NCBI GenBank assembly: GCA_007922225.1
Contig: ML679946.1
Span: 91,495,313-91,559,312 of the forward strand
Direction of reading: 5' to 3'
Length of the DNA stretch: 64,000 nucleotides
DNA from: Emydura subglobosa
Lineage: Eukaryota > Chordata > Testudines > Chelidae
Shown here: one piece after another, positions 45,765 through 56,920 of the stretch
Layout: each line of letters starts with the position of its first letter
Position numbering within the stretch: position 1 is the first letter of the stretch
Translations under genes and position numbers: made by a program
Notes under the pieces: generated by a model
What the model saw: the letters and a program-made list of their open reading frames with translations, nothing else
Told to the model about the DNA's origin: nothing
The model's database searches: none

Positions 45765-46485
45765 TATCAGTCCAGAGCAGGTGTCCACATAGTCCAGTAT
45801 CTTTTCACCATAGCCAATACCAGATAAAACCCTGCTATATGTAACTGTGGAATAACTTGGCCTCAAGGAAAGTTTCTTCCTAACCCCTTTGGCTAGAGAT
45901 TGGCTTATGGCCTGAACATTGGGGGTTTATATCCCTGCCAGACTTTCCATTTTTTAATCCTTGCAGATGAAAGTCTGGATGTTCTTGTTACCTGCACAAA
46001 TATCCAATCCTGTCTAAAATCTTGCTAAACTCTTTTCCTTGATGTTACCTTGGGGTGATAATCCCACAAGCTAATTTGCATTGTGGATAGATTCCACCAC
46101 TGTGCAGAGGACCAGCATAAAGCCTTGCACTACTTAAATCCCATGTGAGCCCTCAAAAACAAGCTTGAGGGTTAAAGCAGAGCGTGGCCTGTCTCTGGCT
46201 CACTTCTTAGTGTTAAATTTCACCCTGTGTGAGAAACTTTCCTTTTCCATTTGAGACTTGCTGCCTTTCAGTTTAATCAAATGCCCCCTTGTTCCCATTC
46301 ATTTTCTTTACATTGTCCTTAGTTTTATATAGCAAAGCTGCTTATTTCCACGATGTACCCTCTGATTACTTTCTAAACTAAGCAGGCCTAATCTTTCCAA
46401 TTTCCCTTCATTAAGAAGTCTCTCTCCATTCCTCTAATCACTTTTGTTGTCCATTTCTGAAGCACTTCTCTTTCTGATATATCTT
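45765..46485 (-). mobile_element. CR1-type 3' copy, minus strand
   Basis: Starts GTCCAGAGCAGGTGTCCACA (reversed CR1 tail) and continues through CTTGGCCTCAAGGAAAGTTT, TTCCTAACCCCTTTGGC and the reversed C-terminal region near 46430-46480. It keeps its own 3' end. Confidence 0.7.
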
Positions 46486-46489
46486 TAGT

Positions 46490-46622
46490 TGAGATGGAAG
46501 GAGCAGAACTGGATGATAGCACCTTCCTCAGAAGCAACTGGTGCCAGCTGCTATTGGGACCAGACAGGATACTGGTCTAGATGGACATCAGATCTGTTCC
46601 AGTATGGCAGTTCCTATAGCAC
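46490..46622 (+). mobile_element. CR1-type 3' tail, plus strand
   Basis: AGGATACTGGTCTAGATGG, then CATCAGATCTGTTCCAGTATG and GCAGTTCCTATAG are a plus-strand CR1 tail. It is head-to-head with the minus-strand copy on its left. The two tails are inverted copies of each other in part (AGTCCAGTATC ... at 45790 versus CCAGTATGGC at 46600). Confidence 0.75.
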
Positions 46623-48365
46623 TATAACATTTTCAGTCTTACCGCCATCCTGTGTTTTATACATGCAAATATTTTTCAGAAGCCAGAGGGAGAATTAATG
46701 AATTACTCAAGGGCAACATTTTATAATTTATGTCTAGCACAAGCTATACTTTTTCAAGAATTAACCCAACAAACTCTTATCCTTCTGATGGTAAATGCAT
46801 TCTTGTGTAAAACAGTAAAATTCTCGAGGGCAGATCAGAATGTCAAAACATTTTTCTTTTCAAGAAACTGATCTAAACATGCTTTATCACTGGGTTGGGA
46901 GCAGGTGGTGCAAATTCTTTACACAGCTGTAATCTGCAGAGACCCATTCCTAAGTACAGTTAAACAGATTTTTAATTGTGAAATGAATTATCATTCCATT
47001 TTTCTGTTCATGAATCAATCCTGATTTCTGCACGTGTTTGTAAAGATTCATCAAATAGTTTGTTTGGCTGCAAATTTTGTCTTCAATGGGTTCTTCATTG
47101 TTTGTTTGTTTGTTTTTTCCCCCGCCTATATGTGAATGGTCACTAAGTCACATGGGGTTGTTTCTGTTTCCTGATTGGGAAAATAACAAATAAAGAGAAG
47201 AAAATAATAATGCACCTGAAAGATACTTATATGTGTGGTACAAATATTCATGCAAAAAAACCTTCAGTGGTGCAAAGGTTGTGAACAATGCATAAAACTG
47301 AGTACTTATGGTGATGAATTAATTAGCCACTTGGAATTTGAATGTTCACAAACAATTTCTGCTATGTTTAGCCAGCTCTGCTCCTAAATATTTTGGGGAA
47401 GGGGCAAAAATGATCCAAAGCCAATGGGAGTCTTTTCATTGACTTCAGGGGGTTTTTCATCATGACTTAACTGAATAACATAATAAGAAAAGGTTGAACC
47501 TATGTGCTTCAGAACATACATCCCAGATCTAAGGGAGCACTCATATTACCTTAAGGAATGCTGGCTGAACTTGGATGAAACACTGATATGAACAACTTTA
47601 GAGGGGGGTGGTCTCTCTGGAAAGAATAGCCCTTTGCAAAGGTTAAACTTAAGCATTGGTTGTCTAGTAGCCAAGTTTAAAACTATTTAATGAATGCTGA
47701 GCATGCTTTTTACCTGTGCTATGTCTCAGGAAAACTGGAATCATACTGAAGTAATTTCTGTAATGGAAGAAAGATGGTGCTATTATAAAATATGACAGGT
47801 AATGATGTCCTGTTTGGGGGAACAGAGATCCTGTAACTAAATTACATGACTTTTACACAAGAAATTGCTGGATTACATTATGAATTAATAAACATGTAGT
47901 TGTACTGGTTACCTTTCATTGAATTAAATTAAAGCAGGGGGAGAAAGGTAATTATTGAGAAGTACTTTCTCTCCATCAGACCCAGGGAAAAACAGAGCAG
48001 TGTGGAGTGAAATATGTTGTTTTGTATTTCTAGTTTCTACTTCCTTTGTATGTGTCAGTGTGTGTTAATAATTTAAATGATTTTGAATGGATAATGCAAA
48101 AATATCAGCATTAGACAAAGTTGGCAAATAATTTATCAGCTACAGAATAAATAGCTGTCTTTAGTACAAAGGGATCTTTCCATATTCTGCAATAATGACC
48201 CAGCCACAAGAGCTTGCAATAGGATTATCTGAGAGTTTTGGTTTAGTATTCAAGAATAATCTACTGTTCTGCTCTCTACATTATTTATTTGTTTATCTCT
48301 ATTAATTTTTTTTAATGTCATTGATTCTAAACTAAAGCTGCTCAGGAATTCTCTGACAAAACATC
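46623..48365. other. 1.7 kb of AT-rich unique-looking DNA
   Basis: No LINE, SINE or LTR is recognised apart from a palindromic core at 47415-47465 and a (GTTT)n tract at 47099-47114. The segments 46860-47095 and 48110-48320 look like candidate conserved non-coding DNA. That is impression only. Confidence 0.3.
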
Positions 48366-48469
48366 TTTGGCTGGGAAGGTGTGTCAGGATGGAAATTCTG
48401 GTTAAGGAGAGGCCAGAATAGGCATCAGTCTGATTCAGCAGGTGATTTCCTGGGATGTGGGAGATCTAA

Positions 48470-48570
48470 TGTCAAGTCTTTGTTCTGGGAAGGAGCTGAA
48501 CTTGTGTTTCCCACAACCCAGGTGAGTGCCCCTTACCAATGGGCTATACAGTTGGTGTTGCTTACTAGCC
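48470..48570 (-). repeat. tRNA-derived SINE head, minus strand (copy 1)
   Basis: The minus strand reads TATAGCCCATTGGTAAGGGG (A-box-like) and, 30 bp on, ACAAGTTCAGCTCC (B-box-like), the internal RNA polymerase III promoter layout of a tRNA-derived SINE. Confidence 0.7.
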
Positions 48571-48609
48571 CAATGAATATTAAATGAGTTATATAAAATG
48601 GACCAGCTT

Positions 48610-48720
48610 CAGTGGGAGAAATTTGATTCACTGGGTGATTCAGAGCAGAGCAGTGACTTGAATATGGATCTTCCCCATCCCAGGTAAGTGCCCTGACCCC
48701 CAATCTCTTCTGGGGTGCTG
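48610..48720 (-). repeat. tRNA-derived SINE head, minus strand (copy 2)
   Basis: The minus strand reads GGGTCAGGGCACTTACCTGG and ATCCATATTCAAGTCACTGC, the same head as copy 1 about 150 bp away, with a weaker A box. The two share flanking blocks (TGATTCACTGGGTGATTCAG versus TGATTCAGCAGGTGATTTCC). Confidence 0.65.
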
Positions 48721-48991
48721 TGCTCTTTCTGACTTCTGGGATGTGTTTGTGTGTGTGGGGGGGGGAGGAGTGACAAATTTTGAATGGTCTCATTTTTGTC
48801 TCAACATGAAACAAAAAACAAACTTCAAAACCTTGAAATGTTTCGTAAAATGGAATTCTTGATTTCTGGCCAGCCCTATCCAAAGCCATCTAGCTAGTCT
48901 TTCTATATAATCACGTGTTCCTGTTATTCTTATCCTCCATCCTCATTCTCTCTAACCTGTTGTAATGAGACTGTAAAACTCTCTCTTACCG

Positions 48992-49273
48992 GGGTATGTC
49001 TATGCCTCAAAAAAAAAAAAAAAAATCCCACAGCAGTGAGCTCAGAGCCTGGGGCAACTGACTTGGGCTCATGGAGCTTGTGTCGCAGGGCTAAAAATAG
49101 CAGGGTAGCCATTCTGTTTTGGGAGAGACTTGGGCCTAGAACCCAGGTTCCAGCCCAACCTGGAACATAGGCTCTGCTATTGTTTGTCCCATAGCATGTC
49201 CCCGAGGTAGTTGACCCCAGCTCTGAGACTCACTGCAGCATTTGGTGGGTTTTTCTTTCAGTGTAGACTGTCC
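48992..49273. mobile_element. Fold-back MITE with GTCTAYRC-type ends
   Basis: The left end GGGTATGTCTATGCCTC and the reversed right end GGACAGTCTACACTGAAAG match loosely. Inside, GCAGTGAGCTCAGAGCCTGG pairs with the reversed GCAGTGAGTCTCAGAGCTGG. It includes a poly(A) run at 49009-49025. Non-coding; same terminal motif as 19696, 25802 and 33203. Confidence 0.7.
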
Positions 49274-51489
49274 ACTATGAGATAGATTCACCCTGCTGAA
49301 TTACATTCACGTTGAATTCAATGGGACTATTCACTTATTAAAGTTAAGCATGCACATATACCTTCATAGGACTGGGCCTTAACACCCAGCACAGCAGGGA
49401 GAAGGTTGGGAAACAAGGCAATAGGGAGGGCAGGGTGAAAGGAATGATGGATGTTTTAGCATTAAGTGTCTGTGCACGTGATTTGTAGGCAAAATAAGTC
49501 AATCGGTATCCATAGTTCTGATGAGGCTGGCTTCCTCAGCAGCCTGGGGAATTATCAGCCACACCAAAGTAGTTTTTAGCCTTTGGTTATGTGCTCCATT
49601 TGTTGTCTAAATGACCATAATCTTCCAGCTGGGACTTTCTACTCAGCCATCACTCCAAGGGTTTACCACCTGCAGACTTCCTTCCCCAGGAAGAGACTCT
49701 CCCTTCCTGCAGTCCCCTCTGAGCTGAGCCACTGCTGTATTTTTACAATCATTCCCTTTTCAGCTGGATCTAGTAATTGACCAGGGCTGCCTGGCTGCAG
49801 ACCTCTGGCCCTTAAAGGGGCAGGCTACTTTGTTATAATAGGTAGCCTGCTTGCAAATAGTCATGGCAAGTTGTCACCTGCCTGGCTGTAAAACTGGGAT
49901 ATTTCCTTTGTGGTTTTTTCCCCCTCCCAGAGTTTTGTAGTGCCTGTAGAAAGCGGCAGATTGGACAGTCCTGAAGACCTCAAAATACCCACAGAACATT
50001 ACATGGGCAGCAGCAGTGGAACCCATAAAAATGGTTGTTGTAGTGGTGATTTTTGTGTTTCATTTTAGATACCACTGTGAAAAGTGCCTTATAAATACCT
50101 TAAATAGGTAGATCTGGATTTCTCTCCACTAATAACTAGGTTGAGACCATCTTTCACACAGGTGACTAAATCTCTATCAGACGATGTCTGTTACTAGTCA
50201 ATGGGTTGGAATCAAACCACTACCCTGGAGATGAAAGGCTCAGTTTTTTTTGAAGCAAGGACAAGGTCTAGCTTAGAATCTGCTTCTTAGCAGTCCATAC
50301 CACTGGTCTGAAGAAAGAGAAGGGGAAGGGAGAACCACTGATGTTCTGTAAGCATGCTGAAAGTCAATGTTATCAATTTTTCTGCCATGTTCCCCCCCAA
50401 AAAATACAGTTTCTTCTGGCTAGAATCACAAGGGTATGGATAAGCAGACTAATGCACATGGGCTCCAGTCATTTCTGTGGGACCAGTCCCATGCGTCTTA
50501 CTCAATATTTATCCTCTTTAGAATTCTTTAGAATTGTCTTTTTCCAATGGAGTGGGGGTGGCGGAGGAAGGCATATGGACCTCCGGCTTTTTTTTTGTTA
50601 GTTGCTAGATTGGTAGTTAACAGTGTGGGGCTATCACAGGCTTTCAGTGTCCATGAGGCAGACGGCACATCACTGACCCTTGCCTGAGCAGCAGCATGAG
50701 CGCCAGACGTGGCTGCATGTCCCTCCAAATCTCGTTCAATTCACAAATCAGAAGAGTCTGGGGTGGATGGAACCCACGGGAGCTGTTGTAGCCAACTTCC
50801 TCTTATTGTGATTTTTTTTTTCACGATGTTGGATGTTTTTCAGAGGGATCTTCTCTACAGACTAGCAGCTGATGGCAATAGGCAGAGGAAACGTGGGGAG
50901 AGGGAGAGAAGAAAACACGTAGGCAAAGTCAGAGCAAGGTTGAGTTGTTGGCAGCACATTTGAAGTCACTAAGGCAGCTACTTGATAACTGTATTCAAAT
51001 GAAAATGCACAATGGAAAGACTATTTTAAAAGAAATCTTCTTTATTCCTGGTAAGGAGATATCTATGCTGACAGAGTTGGATTGCTGTAGCTCCGGTAAT
51101 TATAAATGATGAATGAAAGTAAAGGGGAATATCAAGCCCTATGTAGCTGGGTGTTTCTGCACTTGGAGCTGAGCTGCTGCTATGTGCAGCAAGGTACAAT
51201 ACTGAGTTCAAGGTACAATATTGCCCAAGTAGCCAGGAGAGAGACACTCAGGTATCTCCAACAATCAACATCCAAACCATTCATGACAATGTTTTCCTAA
51301 CGTTTCTTTCCCTTTCCTCAAACAGCTTGTATTGGATGCAAGAATTTCCCAACCCATGCCTGTCCATCCAACATTTATTTAGGTATCCTCTCTGCTACAT
51401 TAACTCCTTCACTGCCTTAAAAGTGTGTAACATAGAGCTAGGAAAGTGTCATGTGTAATGATGTTGGTCCTGTGTTCATACTATAATAG
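49274..51489. other. Mostly unassigned
   Basis: A palindromic repeat copy lies at about 49280-49382 (GAATTCAATGGGACTATTC core). Elsewhere no element, RNA gene or exon is recognised. Open frames up to 86 codons have no domain. Confidence 0.35.
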
Positions 51490-51625
51490 ATCACTGGCTA
51501 TCGCGTGGAGATCAATACATGGTGGGGGGAAGAGAACCCAACCTTGGACTCCCATAAGTCACACTTCTATCAGATGAGCTATAGACTAACTCCTCCTGGG
51601 TTAGCCAGTCAGACTTCAGCTTCTG
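51490..51625 (-). repeat. tRNA-derived SINE, minus strand
   Basis: The minus strand reads GTCTATAGCTCATCTGATAG (A box) followed by CCAAGGTTGGGTTCTCTTCC (B-box region). It is the same general SINE type as at 48470 and 20855. Confidence 0.6.
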
Positions 51626-52092
51626 TAAGCCCAGCACTATGCAGCCATATAGACACTCATCTCTCTGCCCTTTCCCCCCAATAACGTTTTATTTTATAAA
51701 AAGACCTCAACTGAAGTGTTCAGATTCCTGTTCAATTAAACATATGTTATAATTAAAACCATCATTAAACAAACAAGATATGCCTGAGAAAATATTTTAC
51801 AGACATAGGATGTGACTTTACACACAAAAAAATTACATGGAGAACAAAGGGCAGGGTCTATACATAGGCCAGCAAAAACCAAAACACTTCTGACGAGCAG
51901 CGTTGTCTGATGTTGTTTCTATAAAGTGGGGGAAGGGAGCCTTAGTTGGATGTCCAGTGAGAGCAACTTCCAAATGGGCAGCCACAAACAGAGCTTGATT
52001 ACACAGCTGTAGGCTTGGTAGTGGAGACCTTAAGAGTCTGATAGCATCAAAGATCCTGATTCACGAGAGCACATAGGCTCAGAGAGGGGAGG
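51626..52092. other. Unassigned sequence
   Basis: Nothing is recognised between the SINE and the LTR. Confidence 0.35.
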
Positions 52093-53058
52093 TGTGATGG
52101 TCCTGTACCCCATGTACACCTTTATGGTGTGATTTGTGTATCATTCATGTTCACCCTTACACTGTAACTGTGCATTGTCTGATGCAAAGTATGCCATGTA
52201 AGGTGTTTTTGGAATGCTCAAGAATACCGAACATTATTGCTATGGTAGCATGTTTCCTGCAATGTCATACATATGCACAGATGGAAACTCTGTCATATCC
52301 CCAAATGTGTGTCTTACATGGCTTGAATAGATGCAGACAAACACAAAGCTGAAGGTACATGCCACGCAGAGGCATGCATACTGGAGCAACTGACTGACCT
52401 AAGCACCTTTGAGCACTTTGGCTCAAGAGGGAAAAATCACACCCATTGCCAGACATGGACGATCATCTGACCCCAGAGGGTATCGAGGAAACTTATTAAA
52501 AGAAAGAGGCATCTCTGTCTCGGTTCTCTCCCTTGGAATCTATCTTCTAAGCAACACCAAAGACTGAGAATCTGAAAATGGGAGCATGCAAGGGGGGAGC
52601 TTGTTGCTAGAGGCATCACAGCCAGCCTGTGTGGTAAACTAACATCAGGCTGAAGAGCTATTGAAATATTAAGCTTAGTTTAGGATGCAAGTTATCTTAG
52701 TTGTGACCAACTCCTTGACCCATTATTAATCTCTCAATTTATATTAATAGGATTTATAATCACTTAAAATCTTGCTGCAGTCAATAAACTTATTTGTTTG
52801 TTTTATCTAAAATAGTGCATGTGGATTGAATGTGTGTAGAGACTTTGTTTAGAGTGACAGAGCTGATGCATATCAATTTCTTTGATAAATGGATGGACAA
52901 ATGTAAATGAGCTTGCAGGGTGCAGTGTACAGCACTGAACCCTGTAAGACAGCAGTTCCTGGGGTTGCCTCTGGGACGGGGGGTGTTTGCTGGAAATCTA
53001 TCCCATGAGTGGTTGGCCAGAAGTGCTTCTTCACTAGGTCAGGGACCGATTACTCGCA
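52093..53058 (+). mobile_element. Solo LTR, plus strand, TSD GGAGG
   Basis: Starts TGTGATGGTCC and ends ATTACTCGCA, flanked by identical GGAGG (52088-52092 and 53059-53063). TATA-like TATTAAAAG is at about 52494, and AATAAA at 52783-52788 is followed by the T-rich CTTATTTGTTTGTTTTATCT, which closely matches the minus-strand LTR at 28108. Length is 966 bp, with no coding interior. Relationship to 28108 is supported by the shared R region; whole-length similarity was not measured. Confidence 0.8.
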
Positions 53059-53269
53059 GGAGGCTGGGCATGGGCTGATCCTGGAGTGGGTAGTTCACAC
53101 AGCAAAGCAGGATAAGTCAGGGTCCAGGAGTGAAGAATTGGGGTGACACAACTACACATCAGTCCAGATTGCAAGGAGGTTCTGAATATAACCAGGTCTC
53201 TCCCCATGAAAAGTTTTAAAAAACAACAGGGTCAATTTAAAATAAATTTTCTGTCATTTCATCTGTCCC

Positions 53270-53462
53270 TTTCCTAATGGTTCCTAACATTCTGTTAGCT
53301 TTTTTAACTGCCGTGGCACACTGAGCGGATGTGTTCAGAGAATGATCTGCCATGACTCCAAGATCTCTTTCTTGAGCTAACAGCTAATTTAGATCCCATC
53401 ATTTTATATGTATAGTTGAGATTGTTTTCTGCTGTGCATTACTTTGCATTTATCAAGTAATG
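53270..53462 (-). mobile_element. CR1 fragment, same subfamily as 775-3850
   Basis: TGGTTCCTAACATTCTGTTAG, CCATGACTCCAAGATCTCTT and TTTATATGTATAGTTGAGAT match 1290-1480 of the window at most positions in the same orientation. Confidence 0.9.
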
Positions 53463-53539
53463 CAACCTCTGTGTAAATTACACGCTTGAAAGAAAAATTG
53501 TTGCAGCGTGTTTGGAGACATGTATTTGCATGGAATAGG

Positions 53540-54000
53540 CATAGGTGAAAATAATGTCCAGGTTCTTACCCCATCTCCCTTCTGAGCTGGCCCTCTGGAA
53601 TGGAAGGGAAAATGATTCTGTCATAATGAAGCCAAAACCTTCCCACTAGCAAGCTATGTGTTTTCCCCAGGTTGAGACTAAGACATTTCTGATGTATCCC
53701 AATTACGATATCATCCAAGCATGTCTCCAGAGCTGAGAATGAGCTACAAGGAGCCACAGAACAATAAGTGGACACTTGTATTATCACCATCCTGATGATA
53801 CTTTACTACACATTTAGGAATATTGCCATGGAGCCTCATGCATGCATCGAACAACATGGTAGAGGGAACAAATATGGAGGGATGCTGTATTTGAAAAATG
53901 TTGGTGATAAAACATGATTCACTAATACCACAGGGGCACTCAGAATGCACCAGCAGTTCCCCCTAAACATTGAACTGATAGCTCTGGATCAACTTGAGTC
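53540..54000 (-). pseudogene. Rex1/L2-like LINE reverse transcriptase remnant
   Basis: Minus-strand frames 53744-53950 and 53566-53790 together resemble the RT palm and following region of Rex1/L2-clade LINEs. The first has MRLHGNIPKC and KYHQDGDNTSVHLLF, where the active-site Y-A-D-D is degenerate (QDGD). The second has LETCLDDIVIGIHQKC and LSLNLGKTHSLLVG, matching the usual L-x2-CL ... LN-x2-KT-x3-LLVG pattern. A frameshift separates them. Flanks up to 54150 may continue the copy. The clade is inferred from motif pattern. Confidence 0.65.
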
Positions 54001-54934
54001 ATCTCAGACTAGATTATCTGGTTCCATGTAAGCAAAAGGGCCAGGTGACTCTGATCTGAAACCATAAGTAAATCATGCCCAATCTGACAAATCACTTCCA
54101 ACCCAGTCTTCAATTCAGACGAAGAGTTGTGTGCTGTTCAGTGGTTACTCAGGCCCAGAGCCTCAAAGATATTTAGTTTTCTAAATACTTTTGTGGATCT
54201 GGGCTTCGGTGCCTAAGGTTCTTTATTCTGTGTTTTGTTCCAACTGCCTGTGTATAATAATGAAAGCATCTTAGTTTCCTACCCAGACTCTTTCTCTGGG
54301 CAGATCAGACTTTAAAGGCACAGTCCCCAATATCACATCTGCCCTTCCAAGCAAAAACTTAACAGTAACACATAAAAAACCCAAAACCCCCTGCTCCAAA
54401 GAGCTTACAGCCTAAATTTAGACTAAAGAAAGCAAACCGTAGGAGGGATGTTGGTTGTCAGCATGTTCTAACAGTGCTACAAAGTCCTAGAGAGATGTTC
54501 TGAGATATAGAAGGTGGCCACTGAATTAATGGAAAACCTTAAGATTAGTTATTCTTGTGCCAATGAAGAAATGCCATTTCTTGTAAGTGTTTTATAAGCC
54601 CTGCATCTAATTGTAAAAATGAGTAACTCCATCTATATTTGTATTATTATTAGATGAAGAATAATTGGATAAGATAAAGTAGACAATACAATGGGTACAG
54701 ATGAGTTATGTTACATGAAGTCAGTAATCAAATAGCTGACAATTAATTACTTTTAGGAAGTGTTTTGTCACTGAAGAAAGTAGCAAGTGTCTAGAAAAGA
54801 GCAAGTATAGTTCCTTCACTGAAAAGGGGAGGTTCTAGTGAAGAGGCTGAAAGGAAGACCGGGTAAATCTGACAGCTGTATGATGACATGTTTTTTGTGA
54901 TTATATTTATGACTAGCTTAAGGATACATGTGGA
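54001..54934. other. Unassigned sequence
   Basis: A short MIR/L2-type tail scrap (CTGCTCCAAAGAGCTTACAG) is at 54391-54410. Otherwise nothing is recognised. Confidence 0.35.
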
Positions 54935-55445
54935 AAAGTAAAATGTAATAAGTGAGAGTCGGCATGGATTTGTGAAGGGAGAAATCATGACAAACAATTC
55001 TGATTACATTTTTAAATGGAGTAACGATTGTCTGACACAGAGGAGAGCCCTGTAGACATTTTATATCTGGATTTTCAGAAAGCTTTCAACAGAGTTTCAC
55101 ATGATGGATTACTGCTTAAGCCATCTAAATATGGCTTAGGTAATAAGTATGGCTAAGGAATTTATTCTTAGAAAATTGAGGAATTAAAAGTATTTTCAAT
55201 AGCAATTAAGGCCTTCTGAAATCAGTCTTTCCATTGACTTCAATGTGCTTTGGATCAGGCCCTTAGTAACAAGTGAAGACCCATGAAGTGAAGACTATCC
55301 TGGAACCAGTCTGCTTTAAACCTTTCACTGAAAATTTAGATAGTGTTATAACATGAGATTGTTACAGGTTCAGACAGTAACTAAACTTGTGAAAAGATGA
55401 GTGCTGCATCTTCTTTACAGGATAGTCTTGATGGATTGGGTGATT
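54935..55445 (+). mobile_element. CR1 RT fragment, plus strand
   Basis: GGCATGGATTTGTGAAGGG, then TATCTGGATTTTCAGAAAGC and TTTCAACAGAGTTTCACATG encode the RT motif A region (LDFQKAFNRVSH). Later blocks (GCTTTAAACCTTTCACTG, GGTGATTGGGCTCTGAAG) are further CR1 sequence. A palindromic repeat appears to interrupt it at about 55198-55270. Frames are broken. Confidence 0.75.
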
Positions 55446-55511
55446 GGGCTCTGAAGTGGAATATGTAGTTTAATGAGCCAGATACTCAACTGGTGCAAAT
55501 TGGTATAGCTC

Positions 55512-56320
55512 TGTGATGGGGTGTTCACACCCCACACTTGCCCTGAAGGGGTTAATGTAAATTGAGAAGGGGACTAATTAACCTGACAGGCCAGCACTGA
55601 GGGGAATCAGGAGGCTAAGTAATCCCCTAACTGAGTCGGGGAGCCCAGCTGAGGAGGAACAAGCTGAGCTGGATTTATAAAGTAGAAAAGTAGAAGCAAA
55701 AAGGCTGCTGGGAAATAGGCTGCAGTCACTTTTTGGGAGGAGGGAATGGTGAAGGTGGGAAATCCAGAGAGGCAGGAATGCCAGATAGTAAGGACAGGGC
55801 TCAGGGAAAGGTGGTAAGGTTCAAGAAGGAACCAACCTTGACCTCTGGCTAGAGGGTCCCTGAGTTGGAACCTGTAGTAAGGGGCGAGCCCTGGTTTCCC
55901 TGCCAGCCTCTGAGAGAGTGGCACTTTGCAGTAGTGAATGGGAAGAGTGCTTAGGATGACTGAAGGAAGATTTTGGTACCCTGGGAGGGGAAAACATGGA
56001 GGATGATCTGGCTGGAAGGCCAAGTCACAAAGAAGAGGCAATAGCTCATGGAGTGAGAGAGGGACTGCAGACCCAGAGAGTGAGGTGGACAGATGGCGGG
56101 CAATTGAGGGAAGGCGTGTAAAGACTGGGGTGGATTCTGGTGAATTTGTTAGCATGCCCGTAGGTTCTTTTATTGGTTTTAATGTTTTTTCTGTGATGCT
56201 TTTTACCTTCACAATAAAGGATGCTTAATTAGAAAGAGCTGGGTGGTAACATATCTGGAGCCATCAGTCTGTTAGCACAGCTAATCCCCAGAATGGACAG
56301 GAGTCGAGTACCCCATCACA
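55512..56320 (+). mobile_element. Solo LTR, plus strand, TSD AGCTC, 11-bp inverted ends
   Basis: Begins TGTGATGGGGT and ends ACCCCATCACA, a perfect 11-bp inverted repeat. It is flanked by identical AGCTC (55507-55511 and 56321-56325). AATAAA is at 56213-56218, about 107 bp before the end. Length is 809 bp. The 201-codon minus-strand frame 55607-56212 is antisense to the LTR and has no domain. No gag/pol remains. Confidence 0.92.
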
Positions 56321-56694
56321 AGCTCCCTGGCAACAGTGGAGTGACACCGATTTATATCAGGTGAGGATCTGACCTTCCTATGACTAGAAGTGTAGTGGGA
56401 AGCCCTAATCTCTGAAGTAATCATAGTTTAAACAGTGAATTAGCTGATATGGGAGAACAGTCTGAGTTTTTTGATAAATGTGCTATGCGGATACGGTTGA
56501 TAGTGCAAAATTTTCTAAAGGTCCGACATCCTCTTCTGCGTAAAGCGGATGCCCAAAAAACATGCACCTGAAGTTGCATTGCAGCTGTCAAGATAGAGGC
56601 TGGACTCTCAGTCCTTCTAAAAATGTATTCCTCAAAAATTATTAAATTTTTGGTCCAATGTGTAGTAACAGTATAGTAATAGCTGATAGTAATA

Positions 56695-56920
56695 GCTAGT
56701 TAGCTAGCTCTTACAAAGCACTTTTCATCAGTAGATAGTGAAGCGCTTTACAAAGGAGGTCAGTATCACTGTCTCCATTTACAGTTAGGAAAACCAAGGC
56801 ACAGAGGTGAAGTGACTTGCCGAAGGTCAACCAGCAGGCCAGTGGCAGGGCCAATGACAGAGCCCAGGTCTCCTGAGTCCCAGTTCAGTTCTCTAACTAC
56901 TGGCATTCTCCCCTAGAGAA
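56695..56920 (-). repeat. MIR SINE, minus strand
   Basis: AAGCGCTTTACAAAGGAGG, then CACAGAGGTGAAGTGACTTG, CCGAAGGTCAACCAGCAGG and CCCAGGTCTCCTGAGTCCC give the reversed MIR from tail to tRNA-like head. Well preserved. Confidence 0.88.

Noticed and set aside
48470..48570. tRNA gene
   Set aside because: A and B boxes are present, but the sequence cannot fold into a full cloverleaf by eye, and it matches a dispersed SINE.
55607..56212. 201-codon minus-strand open frame, the longest in the window
   Set aside because: It lies wholly inside, and antisense to, the LTR at 55512-56320, has no domain, and reflects LTR composition.
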